From positions 1-36,869 of the forward strand of contig JAKAMI010000008.1 of NCBI GenBank assembly GCA_021812945.1: DNA of 36,869 nucleotides. The letters run 5' to 3'. Source of the stretch: a bacterium. GTDB lineage: Bacteria > Patescibacteriota > UBA1384 > XYA2-FULL-43-10 > JAKAMI01. This document shows positions 24,592 through 32,483 of this stretch, one piece after another (the stretch's first letter is position 1; every line of letters begins with the position of its first letter). A model generated the notes under the pieces. That model was given only the letters and a program-made list of their open reading frames with translations, was not told where the DNA came from and ran no database searches. The position numbers and the translations under genes are program-made.

Positions 24592-24768
24592 CGGATCATC
24601 TTCGGAATAGTGAGGATGCCTCCTCTCCCACTCGATTGCTGCTCGCTCTACCGCTTCGAGTCTGGTGCCTGCGAAGAACCTTGGAGCATTGAACCGTTCC
24701 GGACCCAGGATGGCAACCGCCCCGTCAGGTACCGAACGACAGATGATGACGCACTCATCGTCATCCAT
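24580..24768 (-). CDS. 62-aa acidic protein, unknown
   Basis: AGGAGG lies 7 nt before ATG 24768, which I prefer to the track start. The product starts MDDDECVIICRS, has a central GAVAILGPERF strand and an amphipathic helix (LEAVERAAIEWERR), and ends acidic and Pro-rich. Only two Cys, both near the N-terminus. The gene follows the 134-aa gene by 43 nt and is probably in the same transcript. Confidence 0.62.
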   Translation of the reverse strand: MDDDECVIICRSVPDGAVAILGPERFNAPRFFAGTRLEAVERAAIEWERRHPHYSEDDPEPP

Positions 24769-24811
24769 TTCAGACCTCCTATCCCAACGCTCGTGCAAGA
24801 GCAGCGGCATT

Positions 24812-25216
24812 TTAGCCAGCTACCAAGTTAGTACCGTAGTCTTCAACCAACTCGGCCAGATGATCAGGCGAAGTCGGAGGTACTAAGGGCTTGAACTGCG
24901 AGGTCCCTGCTGGCGAACCCGCCGTCCAGTCAAGCCGAGGTGTAATGCGTGTCAGGACCACAGTCTCCTCATCGGGCTGGTCTGGGCGGGGGTATTGGTC
25001 AAAGCAACTGACCGCTAGTCTGCGCATTGTCCACTCGAGAGTGCCCGTGTTAATCTTGGTGGAAGAAATACACTCAACCTCGCCTGCTTCCCCAATGAGA
25101 TAGCAGTGCATGACCTGCGTTGCGAGCCTTCCAACCGCCTCTATGCCTACTTCGACAACCCGGTACTGCCTGATGCCAATGTGACTCAAAAACGTTAGAG
25201 CATATCGATCTGCCAT
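24812..25216 (-). CDS. 134-aa hypothetical protein
   Basis: I do not recognise this soluble protein. It starts MADRYALTFLSHIG behind a strong GGGAGG (spacing 8) and is mostly beta-like, with short strands (YRVVEVGIEAVG, HCYLIGEAGEVE) and a Pro-rich C-terminal third. Three isolated Cys do not form a CxxC pair. It is the largest gene of the small-protein island. A GC-rich hairpin (25297-25329) lies upstream. Confidence 0.6.
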   Translation of the reverse strand: MADRYALTFLSHIGIRQYRVVEVGIEAVGRLATQVMHCYLIGEAGEVECISSTKINTGTLEWTMRRLAVSCFDQYPRPDQPDEETVVLTRITPRLDWTAGSPAGTSQFKPLVPPTSPDHLAELVEDYGTNLVAG

Positions 25217-25666
25217 AGCCTTCCTCCCGTTGGTGTGATTGTGTCACATCTTGAGCTTAGGTCATATCCCAAGCACACCACGAGAGGCAAGATTGACCGG
25301 CGATGCCACCTACGAGGTGGCATCGCCGGTTGTAATCAAAAAACTCCGCCGTAGCGGAGAATTTATTTTAAAGTGCGACTATTTCTTATCTAAAAACTTC
25401 TCCGCTTATGCGAGTTCAAGGTAAGGACTAGAAGTAGCAATGAGTCAATTCGTGATTTCATCGATTCTAATATATCAAAATAAAAAAGAATTGCAAGACC
25501 CCCCAGTACGGTTACCTACTTTAGCTACTTGACTCGGTCGGCATCATCACAGTAACCCCCACCTCGTGGGAGTCAAAGCCCCCGAGGTGAGTTTCGAGCA
25601 TAATTACTCTGATTTATGCCTAAAGACAGTCTTGCTAGGCGTGTGAAGACTGTCTTTAGGCATAAA
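25217..25666. other. Hairpin-rich gap between mutM and the small-protein island
   Basis: No gene is seen. It holds the hairpin CCGGCGATGCCACCT-ACG-AGGTGGCATCGCCGG (about 25297-25329), a terminator (25338-25360), an ACCTCGTGGGAGT...CCCCGAGGTGA repeat (about 25560-25590; a second copy lies at about 27336-27368), and the start of the 25-bp palindrome. Confidence 0.6.
25338..25360 (-). terminator. Rho-independent terminator downstream of mutM
   Basis: On the minus strand CTCCGC, loop TACG, GCGGAG, followed by TTTTTT. It fits the end of a transcript that carries mutM. Confidence 0.7.
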
Positions 25667-25670
25667 TCAG
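25609..25670. repeat. 25-bp perfect palindrome at the mutM stop (AAGACTGTC family)
   Basis: CTGATTTATGCCTAAAGACAGTCTT (quoted as two halves CTGATTTATGCC and TAAAGACAGTCTT) and its exact reverse complement flank a 12-nt loop. The right arm contains the mutM stop codon. Confidence 0.9.
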
Positions 25671-26659
25671 TGTTGGCATTTGGGGCAAAAGTGGGTACTA
25701 CGGCCGCCGAGGATAATTCGCGAGACGACTCCGCCACAGTCGTTCGGACACGGTCGGCCGGTCTTTCTATAAACTTTTAGATGTTCATGAGCGCGGCCTT
25801 GCTGGCCGAAAGCATCGACAAAGTTTTCCGCTGAAGATCCTCCGAACTTGATTCCCTGCTCTAAAACTTTGCGAATGCTGTCTATTAGAGTCTGCCACTC
25901 GATTTTTTTGATATCTTTGACTAACCTCATCGGCAAAATCTTGGCATCAAACAAAGCTTCATCGGCATAAATATTACCTATACCTGCAATAATTGTCTGG
26001 TCGAGTAAAAACTGTTTTATCTTGCGGTTCGGAAATCTCTCCGCCGTTTTTTCCAGATATCCGACATCCAATTCCTTCTCAAACGGCTCAACCCCAAGGC
26101 TATCTAAAATATTTAGTACTCTTTTGTCATTCTCACTTGAGACGTGCGAATCTACCCGATTATCAGTGGATTCCCGTCGGAGTTTGTCTCGAATCTGGAT
26201 TCCTGCTTTCACAGGAATGACAGATAGGGGTCGGAATAGAGTCAAAGGAATTGTTTTGATATAACCAAAGCGGCGAATGTCGTTAAAATAAAGCACGCCC
26301 CCGTCGTCAAAATAAAATATGGCTCTGGTGTGTTTGTTGGGCAGTTTTTCAAGCCAAGTTTTGTCCGGGTGACCGCCGCCTTGTCGATTCCGCAGACAAA
26401 AGTCCGACCCGCCGCATCTTTCCTCCCAAATCAACTGACCGGTCATCTTTAGATGGAAGATTAGCGCCTTGCCATTATCGAGCGTAATAATAATGTTCTT
26501 GGCTCGACGACTTATTTCTACTATCCTAGCCTTAATGATATCGTCCTCAGATATCTGCACCACCTTCTTATCACGATCCTCAAACCTCAAAACCCGACGA
26601 CCCACCAGCTTCGTCCTCAACCCTCGTACTATTGTTTCAACTTCCGGAAGCTCTGGCAT
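25667..26659 (-). CDS. mutM: Formamidopyrimidine-DNA glycosylase (Fpg/MutM) with in-frame repeat insertion
   Basis: MutM excises oxidised purines. The 330-aa protein has the catalytic MPELPEVE start (Pro2, Glu3), LKMTGQL near 70-76, FNDIRRFGY near 125-133, the helix-two-turn-helix QTIIAGIGNIYADEALF, and a C-terminal zinc finger ending GRSTHFCPKCQH. Typical length is about 270. Residues ~147-178 (VIPVKAGIQIRDKL... to ...SENDK) are encoded by a 96-bp GTCATTC/GGAATGAC element. This sits between the N-terminal beta domain and the helical domain, probably in the linker. A second short extra segment lies near 82-96. Because the motifs on both sides are intact, activity is plausible. Confidence 0.93.
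   Translation of the reverse strand: MPELPEVETIVRGLRTKLVGRRVLRFEDRDKKVVQISEDDIIKARIVEISRRAKNIIITLDNGKALIFHLKMTGQLIWEERCGGSDFCLRNRQGGGHPDKTWLEKLPNKHTRAIFYFDDGGVLYFNDIRRFGYIKTIPLTLFRPLSVIPVKAGIQIRDKLRRESTDNRVDSHVSSENDKRVLNILDSLGVEPFEKELDVGYLEKTAERFPNRKIKQFLLDQTIIAGIGNIYADEALFDAKILPMRLVKDIKKIEWQTLIDSIRKVLEQGIKFGGSSAENFVDAFGQQGRAHEHLKVYRKTGRPCPNDCGGVVSRIILGGRSTHFCPKCQH
26126..26221. repeat. GTCATTC/GGAATGAC element inserted in mutM
   Basis: It starts GTCATTCTCACTTGAGACG and ends CACAGGAATGAC. At 96 bp (32 codons) it keeps the frame. Internal words (GTGCGAATCTACCC, CAGTGGATTCCCG) match the arms of the 120-bp MITEs. Confidence 0.85.
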
Positions 26660-26712
26660 ATTATAGAATATTGAATGTAGAACGTAGAATATAGAATATG
26701 GAATATGGAATA
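26660..26712. repeat. 7-nt-period repeat between mutM and the HAD gene
   Basis: TAGAATA TTGAATG TAGAACG TAGAATA TAGAATA TGGAATA TGGAATA is the clearest uninterrupted run of 7-nt units in the window. Confidence 0.85.
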
Positions 26713-26713
26713 A

Positions 26714-27307
26714 TTAGAAATTGTACTGGCCGATTCTCAGACCATCAACATGATAGATTGTCGCGTTGGGATGACGTTGATGGACTCCCTCAACAATTTT
26801 TAACTTGTCCTCAAATAATACAAAACTCTCGTTTTGACTGATATATTTTTGTAAAGTTTCCACTTTGTCTGTTGAGATATAAAGGATCTTGTCAAAATCT
26901 TTTTCTATACCGCAAGCGGTTAATTTCTCGTGCTGAAAATTCGGGTCTCCGTATGAATATATGATATATTCATACTTTTCTCTCGGGAAATTTTTGACGA
27001 TCCATTGGTAAATTTCGGGTTTGAAGTATTTATTTGCAGATTTCATCATTTCTTTGCGTCTTTTTGCCAAACCCTCCGTATTGTAGCCTTTTCTTTGGAG
27101 TAGCTCGATCATAGCCGCTGGCGTAAAAACCGTACCCTTGTGTGATCCCAACTCGCTATTTAATAATTCGCCAAATTCTTCCCTAGATAATAAACCGGTG
27201 TTACCCGGAATTTCATTGAACAACAAATAATTTTGAGCTTTTAAGGATTTTGTATCAAAAAGTGTGTCGTCTAGGTCGATAAAAACTTTGGTTTTTTGTT
27301 CTGGCAT
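26714..27307 (-). CDS. HAD-superfamily hydrolase-like protein
   Basis: The 197-aa protein carries the HAD nucleophile motif as FIDLDDTLFDT (D11, D13). A motif II-like Ser follows in YEYIIYSYGDP, and a late acidic FEDKLKIVEG fits motif III/IV. A helical cap lies between (about residues 20-95). Such proteins are phosphatases or phosphotransferases, and the substrate cannot be told. No Shine-Dalgarno is visible before the ATG. It lies just upstream of mutM, separated only by a short 7-nt-period repeat, so the two may be co-transcribed. Confidence 0.75.
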   Translation of the reverse strand: MPEQKTKVFIDLDDTLFDTKSLKAQNYLLFNEIPGNTGLLSREEFGELLNSELGSHKGTVFTPAAMIELLQRKGYNTEGLAKRRKEMMKSANKYFKPEIYQWIVKNFPREKYEYIIYSYGDPNFQHEKLTACGIEKDFDKILYISTDKVETLQKYISQNESFVLFEDKLKIVEGVHQRHPNATIYHVDGLRIGQYNF

Positions 27308-27429
27308 GATGATTAATCATTAGCTTACCCGACCCACCTCGCGGGAGTCAGGGCCACCCCCGAGGTGATTATTAAATCCCGACATTGACATTATAGCAAA
27401 TATTTGTTAGCTTTAAATTGCCTAGATCA

Positions 27430-27540
27430 TCGGGGTAACAAACCCTAAATCCTAAAACCTAAACTCTAAAATATTTTGAATTTTGTATTTTATTTTGGAA
27501 TTTATTTAGGATTTAGAATTTAGAGTTTTGAATTTGAAAA
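27430..27540. repeat. Intergenic 7-nt-period repeat with inverted halves
   Basis: The left half reads CCCTAAA TCCTAAA ACCTAAA CTCTAAA; the right half reads TTAGGAT TTAGAAT TTAGAGT, the reverse complement pattern. The whole can fold into a long imperfect hairpin. It lies directly upstream of the padR-like gene. Confidence 0.85.
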
Positions 27541-27550
27541 CGGAGCGACT

Positions 27551-27898
27551 ATGAAGGAGCTGGAAAACGAAGGATACTGGAGAAGATTAATAAATCAGGG
27601 ACTGATAAAGTTCTTTCTTTTAAAAGTTTTGTATAAAGACAAAGAGTCCTACGGTTACAAAATTGTTCAACGGATTGAAGAAGTTTCAGACAGCTTTTGC
27701 CGTCCGACCGAATCCACCATTTACCCGGCGCTGGACGAGCTAAAAGCCGGCGGCTATGTTCAAACTCGTTGGTTATCCGCCGGAAAGAGAAAACGAAAGA
27801 TCTACATCCTTACCCCCACCGGACGCGACGCCTACCGGACCGCAGTCAAAACTTACGGCACTATATTACCGATATTACGAGAGAATACGATACTCTAA
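27551..27898 (+). CDS. PadR-family transcriptional regulator
   Basis: The 115-aa protein matches the PadR winged-helix domain: FFLLKVLYKDKESYGYKIVQ, then the recognition region CRPTESTIYPALDELKAGGYV, and the wing SAGKRKRKIYILTPTGRDAY. It lacks the long C-terminal dimerisation helix of larger PadR proteins (subfamily 2-like). CGGAG precedes the ATG by 6 nt. Targets are unknown. Its plus-strand neighbour is the cysteine micro-ORF, whose promoter begins about 80 nt after this stop, so that is one candidate target. Confidence 0.9.
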   Translation: MKELENEGYWRRLINQGLIKFFLLKVLYKDKESYGYKIVQRIEEVSDSFCRPTESTIYPALDELKAGGYVQTRWLSAGKRKRKIYILTPTGRDAYRTAVKTYGTILPILRENTIL

Positions 27899-27975
27899 CC
27901 CGCGGAACAAGCAATAACAGTCTTTAAAAGCATTTGCAAAGACTACCGTTTGGAACTGGTCGATAGTGCGGACCA

Positions 27976-28004
27976 TTGCATTAGTAAAATGAAATTGTTA
28001 CAAT
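27976..28004 (+). promoter_or_regulatory. Promoter of the 13-aa Cys micro-ORF
   Basis: TTGCAT (27976-27981), a 17-nt spacer, then TACAAT (27999-28004). The predicted start near 28011 leaves a leader of about 30 nt containing GGAGG. Confidence 0.7.
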
Positions 28005-28040
28005 ATCAAGGCTTTAACAATTAATTTATCGGAGGCTATT

Positions 28041-28082
28041 ATGGGTCCATGCGATTCCTGTGGCGGTGGTAAGTGCTGCTAG
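28041..28082 (+). CDS. 13-aa cysteine-rich micro-ORF (MGPCDSCGGGKCC)
   Basis: ATG 28041 is preceded by GGAGG at 28031-28035 (5-nt spacing) and a near-consensus promoter, and a strong hairpin terminator starts 18 nt after the TAG. The product MGPCDSCGGGKCC has four cysteines in 13 residues (CxxC-x4-CC), enough to bind a metal ion, a cluster or a thiol partner, or to serve as a modified-peptide precursor. No modification enzyme is seen nearby. I do not know a family for it. A complete promoter, ribosome site, ORF and terminator in 165 bp makes a chance ORF less likely, but a small regulatory RNA is an alternative. Confidence 0.6.
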   Translation: MGPCDSCGGGKCC

Positions 28083-28099
28083 TTGAGCAGCCGCACACC

Positions 28100-28138
28100 A
28101 AAAATCTCCCGCTTCGTCAAACAAGTCGGGAGATTTTT
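28100..28138. terminator. Bidirectional terminator
   Basis: AAAAATCTCCCG (28100-28111) pairs with CGGGAGATTTTT (28127-28138). It ends the micro-ORF transcript on the plus strand and overlaps the stop of the convergent two-TM gene on the minus strand. Confidence 0.9.
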
Positions 28139-28412
28139 ATTTCTTGGTCGATCCGGCCATTAGCATGAGAAACCCGAGAATGCCGATGAGAGCAAGAGTG
28201 GCGCCGATGATGCCGATAATAACCCAAAAGAAAGTTAGCCCGCCTTCCGACATATAGATGCTTTGGTCGGCGCTGACGCTCTGGCTAAAGAAAAAAATAG
28301 TTAGAAAAACAAAGCCGACTAAGGTACAGATCACCCAAGGATTTTTCAGAAATGAGAGGATACTTTTCACTTCATACCCCACTTTTTTACCGATCCGTGC
28401 TGGCAACCGCAA
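28137..28412 (-). CDS. Two-TM membrane protein, paralog of its upstream neighbour
   Basis: The protein (91 aa from ATG 28412, or 76 aa from GTG 28367) has two membrane segments, FVFLTIFFFSQ and WVIIGIIGATLALIGILGF, separated by a short loop with VSADQ. The loop motif and second helix closely match the adjacent upstream gene, so they are tandem duplicates. The ATG start overlaps that gene by 26 nt; the GTG would align better with the paralog's N-terminus. Function unknown. Confidence 0.65.
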   Translation of the reverse strand: MRLPARIGKKVGYEVKSILSFLKNPWVICTLVGFVFLTIFFFSQSVSADQSIYMSEGGLTFFWVIIGIIGATLALIGILGFLMLMAGSTKK

Positions 28413-28608
28413 AAAGGAAACCCAAGAGGCCTATCAGAACCACCACAACGCCTATAACCGTAAAAACAATCCACAAAAAGGCGATGCCGTTTCCCTGGGC
28501 CACGGCTTGGTCGGCGCTGACCCTGTTTCCGAAAATACCCACCAGCGCGACCAAAAAACCGGCAAACATAGCCAAAAAACTAAAGTTGACGATTTTTTTT
28601 CTTTTCAT
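28387..28608 (-). CDS. Two-TM membrane protein (upstream paralog)
   Basis: About 73 aa from ATG 28608, chosen because GAAGGG is better spaced for it than for 28614. Layout: basic start MKRKKIVNF, first membrane helix (MFAGFLVALVGIFG), loop NRVSADQAVAQ, second helix (FTVIGVVVVLIGLLGFLF), short polar tail. VSADQ and the second helix are shared with the downstream copy. It is the first gene after 5S rRNA on this strand. Function unknown. Confidence 0.65.
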   Translation of the reverse strand: MKRKKIVNFSFLAMFAGFLVALVGIFGNRVSADQAVAQGNGIAFLWIVFTVIGVVVVLIGLLGFLFAVASTDR

Positions 28609-28662
28609 CTTCATCCCTTCAAATAGATCTTACCACCGTCAAAATAAAAAATAAAGTTATTT

Positions 28663-28782
<120 letters not shown>

Positions 28783-29033
28783 AAACAACTTTATTTACAT
28801 TTGACCATGCATCGAAAAGATGCACGGTACAAACGAAAATAAAGCCCTCAAAAGCCTGGGTGTTAGACAGACTCACGGGTTGAGCCGAAGATCCGGCGAA
28901 GCAGATTATTCCGGATTAAGCAAATCTTCACACTGACTCATTAAAGAATTAGTAGGATTTGTTTATGGATTTTTCCACAAAGCGGTATCTAGTGGAGCTT
29001 ACAAAAGCTCCAAGGCTCGAAAATAATACGGCA
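28783..29033. other. 23S-5S spacer
   Basis: No tRNA or ORF is recognised. The 3' arm of the 23S processing stem begins at 29034. Confidence 0.6.
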
Positions 29034-29058
29034 AAGCCGTTAATTACTAGTCAAGAAT
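29034..29058 (-). promoter_or_regulatory. 3' arm of the 23S processing stem
   Basis: TTAATTACTAGTCAAGAA (29041-29058) is the exact reverse complement of a segment at 34168-34185, and the flanking AAGCCG (29034-29039) also pairs, with a one-base bulge. Together they bracket the mature 23S, as for RNase III processing stems. Confidence 0.8.
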
Positions 29059-29327
29059 TATTAAGTTATATGATCAATTAGTACCTCACGACTTAATCCC
29101 TTACAGGACTTACATCTAAGGCCTATCAAACCAGTGGTCTACTGGTGATCTATGAAATCTAATCTTGGAGCCGGCTTCGCGCTTATATGCTTTCAGCGCT
29201 TATCCGAACCGAACATAGCTACTCTGCAGTGCCACAGGTGTGACAACAGATACACCAGAGGTTCGTCCAGGTAGGTCCTCTCGTACTATACCCAGACCTC
29301 CTCAAATTTCCACGCCCACAGCAGATT

Positions 29328-29371
<44 letters not shown>

Positions 29372-29478
29372 CTTTTAATTGGCGAACAGCCAAACCCTTG
29401 GAACGTACTTCCGCTCCAGGATAGGACGAGCCGACATCGAGGTGCCAAACCGCCGCGTCGATGTGGACTCTTGGCGGC

Positions 29479-29513
<35 letters not shown>

Positions 29514-29665
29514 ATGAGCGATCCGCCTATCACTAGGACGGACCGGATCATTAAGTCCTGGTTTCCCATCTGTTCGACTTGTAGGTCTCACAGTTAAGCG
29601 CACTTCTGCCTTTATACTTTCACTCCGATTTCCATCCGGAGTAAGTGCACCTTTGAACGCCTCCG

Positions 29666-30319
29666 TTACAATTTAGGCAATAATGTTAATCCAATTTTCC
29701 CTAACTTATAGTAGAATTCAGGTAATAAGTAAGGAATTATTATTTTAGCGAATCTAATTGCCGAATCTCCGGTCAATAGAAGCTGATTTCCTTCCGATTG
29801 CTTCCTTATTTGAGATTCTATTTCCCAATTTTTCATCAATGTATCTCTTAGTCGATTAATATCAGTATTAGAGAAGCATTGCGTGTTGAGAATTATGGCC
29901 TTATGTTCTTTCGATTTGATTGAACCATCATCCATAAACCAGACTGCTAAACTTTGTGGTCCGAGCAATTTATAAATCATTTTCGGTATTACTTTCTTCC
30001 TCTCACTGTAAAACTGTTGTGCGTAGAAACGAAAACAGGCATGGCTTACCGTATTGAACCAAATGTTCGTTGACGATTTACTATTGACCATTTTTTGTTT
30101 CTCTTGCGGGGAGGTCAGTACCCATTTATTGAATTGCTCGTAAAGCCAATTTGTGTATTTTGCTTGTACGGTTGAATGCTCAACTTTTAATCTATAAGTT
30201 CTACCGTTATTCTGAGTTTCTAGATGTCCATCGCCCAACATAAGACCAACGAGAATTTCTCGCTGATTCTGAGTCAGTTTCAACTCTTTTTTATGCTGTT
30301 CGATTTCTGTGTTGTACAC
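29666..30319 (-). CDS. LAGLIDADG homing endonuclease
   Basis: The 217-aa protein has two LAGLIDADG motifs: LVGLMLGDGH (about 23-32) and LAVWFMDDGS (about 124-133). These are characteristic of single-chain homing endonucleases of the LAGLIDADG_2 type. Each motif keeps its catalytic Asp. The enzyme would cut the intronless 23S allele and drive intron spread; it could also help splicing. It lies inside the group I intron downstream of the P7 element, and its last four codons run past the intron end into the 3' exon. It appears intact. Confidence 0.92.
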   Translation of the reverse strand: MYNTEIEQHKKELKLTQNQREILVGLMLGDGHLETQNNGRTYRLKVEHSTVQAKYTNWLYEQFNKWVLTSPQEKQKMVNSKSSTNIWFNTVSHACFRFYAQQFYSERKKVIPKMIYKLLGPQSLAVWFMDDGSIKSKEHKAIILNTQCFSNTDINRLRDTLMKNWEIESQIRKQSEGNQLLLTGDSAIRFAKIIIPYLLPEFYYKLGKIGLTLLPKL

Positions 30320-30605
30320 TACAAAACACTCTTTTTGGATTCTTCGAAAACTTTGAAGATCTGCATGTCGCCATGCAGTTCAGACTATATCATCCCCGAT
30401 GTAAGATCGAGGCTTGGCGTGTAGTCGTTGAGGGGTCCCGCTTCGCGAATGCTTCGCGGGACTTCCCTGCTGATTGTCCGCAGGTATAGATTTTCACTAA
30501 TTAGTACTATACCATACTCGGAGGTTCCAGCATATAGCCAAGACGCCCCACGAGATACCGCTCCCGATAAAATATCAGGAAGTAACGAAGTTTGGTATCT
30601 CCTTA
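29678..30605 (-). ncRNA. Group I intron in 23S at about E. coli position 2262, carrying a homing endonuclease
   Basis: The 5' exon ends GGGGCGGTTGCCT and the 3' exon resumes CCTAAATTGTAACGG. Joining them restores the normal P-loop helix. The intron follows a U and ends in G, as group I introns do. Core elements: ACAATCAGCAGGGAAG, CTCAACGACTACACGCC (R) and GATGATATAGTCTGAAC (S). The 928-nt length includes the endonuclease gene after S. The boundary could shift by a few bases. Confidence 0.9.
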
Positions 30606-30673
30606 AGGCAACCGCCCCAGTTAAACTACCCGCCAGACACGGTCCCCCCACGCCTTTGTTCACAAAGGCGTGA

Positions 30674-30795
30674 GAATTTTCAATTTTCAAGTGTCAAGTT
30701 TCAAATAATTATCAATTGTTTAATTTCCAATGTTTGAAGATTGAAAATTGGTTACTGAATATTAATTGATCGTTGATATTTGATTATTGATCATT
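30674..30795 (-). repeat. 23S expansion in about H79, 7-nt-period repeat
   Basis: The plus strand reads ATTTTCA-, AGTTTCA- and then ATTGATC-type units, inside a retained GC stem (CCCACGCC / GGTGTGGG). It is A/T-rich and forms an imperfect hairpin. Confidence 0.75.
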
Positions 30796-31058
30796 CCCGA
30801 TGCTCATTTATGAGCAAGGGTGTGGGGGTTAGAACCATTCGACTACAAAGGTGGTATTTCACTGTTGTCTCCACCCCGACCGGAGCCGGAGCTTCAAAGA
30901 CTCCCACTTATGCTACGTATGTAGAAAAATAATTCAATGCCAAGCTGTAGTAAAGCTCCACGGGGTCTTTCCGTCTTGCTGCGGGTAACCGGCATCTTTA
31001 CCGGTATTGTAATTTCACCGGACTCCTCGTTGAGACAGTGCTCAAGACCGTTATGCCA

Positions 31059-31100
<42 letters not shown>

Positions 31101-31111
31101 ATAGGACCGTT

Positions 31112-31427
31112 CAGATTGTTACTTCATAACAAAATTTCTAAATCCAAATTTCTAATTTCTAATCAATTCAAAATGATCAAATTTCAAAACTCTTAAAAAA
31201 TTGTTATGGGCCAAACATTTCTGCTTGACTCTGTATGTCACCATACAGTTCAGACTATATCATCTCCAATCGCTGGAGTTTGGCGTATAGTCGTTGGGGA
31301 TTCTCTAATTATTAGTCAGAGTCTTTCCTGCTGATTGTCTCCACAGCCCAACCGGTTGCCCGTTGGGATTCTAGAGATGTTCCAGCATATGGCCAAATTT
31401 ATTAACGTAACTACAATGGTCCATTTT
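31112..31427 (-). ncRNA. Group I intron in 23S at the L1917 site, without ORF
   Basis: The exons join as GTAACTAT|AACGGTCC, i.e. after U1917 in E. coli numbering. P1 is visible: exon CGTAACTAT pairs with intron TGTAGTTACG, ending in the required U-G pair. Core: ACAATCAGCAGGAAAG, CCCAACGACTATACGCC and GATGATATAGTCTGAAC, nearly the same as in the other intron. The last base is G. The 316-nt intron carries a 7-nt-period repeat near its 3' end (about 31135-31200). Confidence 0.92.
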
Positions 31428-31471
31428 ATAGTTACGGCCGCCATTCACTAGGGCTTAGCCAAACCCCTTCT

Positions 31472-31614
31472 GCGCATCTCGCTCCGCTCGCCAGCAAGTC
31501 GAAAGTTTGTAAAGTAATAAAGTTTATAAAGTCTAATGATTTTTCATCTAACTTTATAACTTTAAGAACTTTTAACTTTATAAACTTGTGTGTCGAACAA
31601 AGTGAGACGCACAG
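31472..31614 (-). repeat. 23S expansion in H68 (type B repeat)
   Basis: Units such as AAGTTTG TAAAGTA ATAAAGT are followed by inverted AACTTTA-type units. The edge GTGTCGAACAAAGTGAGAC is shared with the H16 expansion. Confidence 0.75.
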
Positions 31615-31742
31615 TCAAGGCCCGGTTTAACCTTCTAGCATTGGGCAGGCATCAGTCCCTATACATCAGCTTTCGCTTTAGCAGAGACCTAAGTTTTTGC
31701 TAAACAGTCGCTTGAGCTCTTTTGTTGTAACCCCGCTTATGC

Positions 31743-31910
31743 TCTGCACAAAAGAATCAAAGATTAACTTTCAAGTCTCAAGTATCAAGTTTCAATTAAG
31801 TGTCAAATTTCAACTTTCAATTGGCAAATTGATTATTGATAATTGAATATTAATTGATCATAGGACATTGATAATTGACCATTATTTTGATCATTCTGTG
31901 CAAAGCACAG
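31743..31910 (-). repeat. 23S expansion in H63 (type A repeat)
   Basis: The plus strand has AAGTTTCAATT units, then ATTGATAATTGAATATTAATTG, and closes with CTGTGCAAAGCACAG. The same order and closing hairpin are seen in the H25 and H9 expansions. Confidence 0.75.
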
Positions 31911-32365
31911 CCAGGGCAGTCCTTATTGCTAACTTACGGACGCTGTTTTGCCGAGTTCCTTAACGAGGATTCTTCCGATCATCTTAGGCTACTCGCCTCA
32001 CCCACCTGCGTCGGTTATCGGTACGGTCGCTAACAATCACGCGTTTAAGACTTTTCTTGTCAGATTCGCCACCCTACCTTTCAACCATAAGATTGATAGA
32101 GCTTAAAATCCGCGTCATCTAAAAACAAATTGCCAGCGGTGCTGGAATATTAACCAGCTGTCCATCATCTACGCTGCCATTACAACAGCCTCGACTAAGG
32201 CCCGACTAACCCTGGGACGATTACCGTTGCCCAGGAAACCTTGGGTTTATGATGGGCCGATTTCTCATCGGCCTAATTCGTTACTTATGCCAACATTCTC
32301 ACTTCTTGACGCTCCACCAACCCTTACAGGTCAGCTTCACCGCCTCAAGAACGCTCCTCTACCAC

Positions 32366-32483
32366 GCCACGCTCCGCGCTTCAACTACTAATGTACTAAT
32401 CAATCTAATATACGAATCTGCGGCAGCAATTATTCGTACTTTCGATAAATTCGTACATTAGTAGGAAAAGTGCGAAGCACGGC
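32366..32483 (-). repeat. 23S expansion in H45 (distinct hairpin)
   Basis: CTACTAATGTAC (32385-32396) and its exact reverse complement (32453-32464) form the outer stem, with GTGCGAAGCAC at the edge. H45 is the classical site of intervening sequences in enterobacterial 23S. It does not share the 7-nt pattern clearly. Confidence 0.7.

Noticed and set aside
28783-29033. tRNA gene in the 23S-5S spacer
   Set aside because: No acceptor stem with matching T-loop GTTCGA-type sequence could be found on either strand. The same holds for the leader at 34096-34800.
30385-30690. 101-aa minus-strand ORF across the 5' part of the first group I intron
   Set aside because: It spans the exon, P1 and the catalytic core, has no protein motif, and is explained by intron RNA structure.
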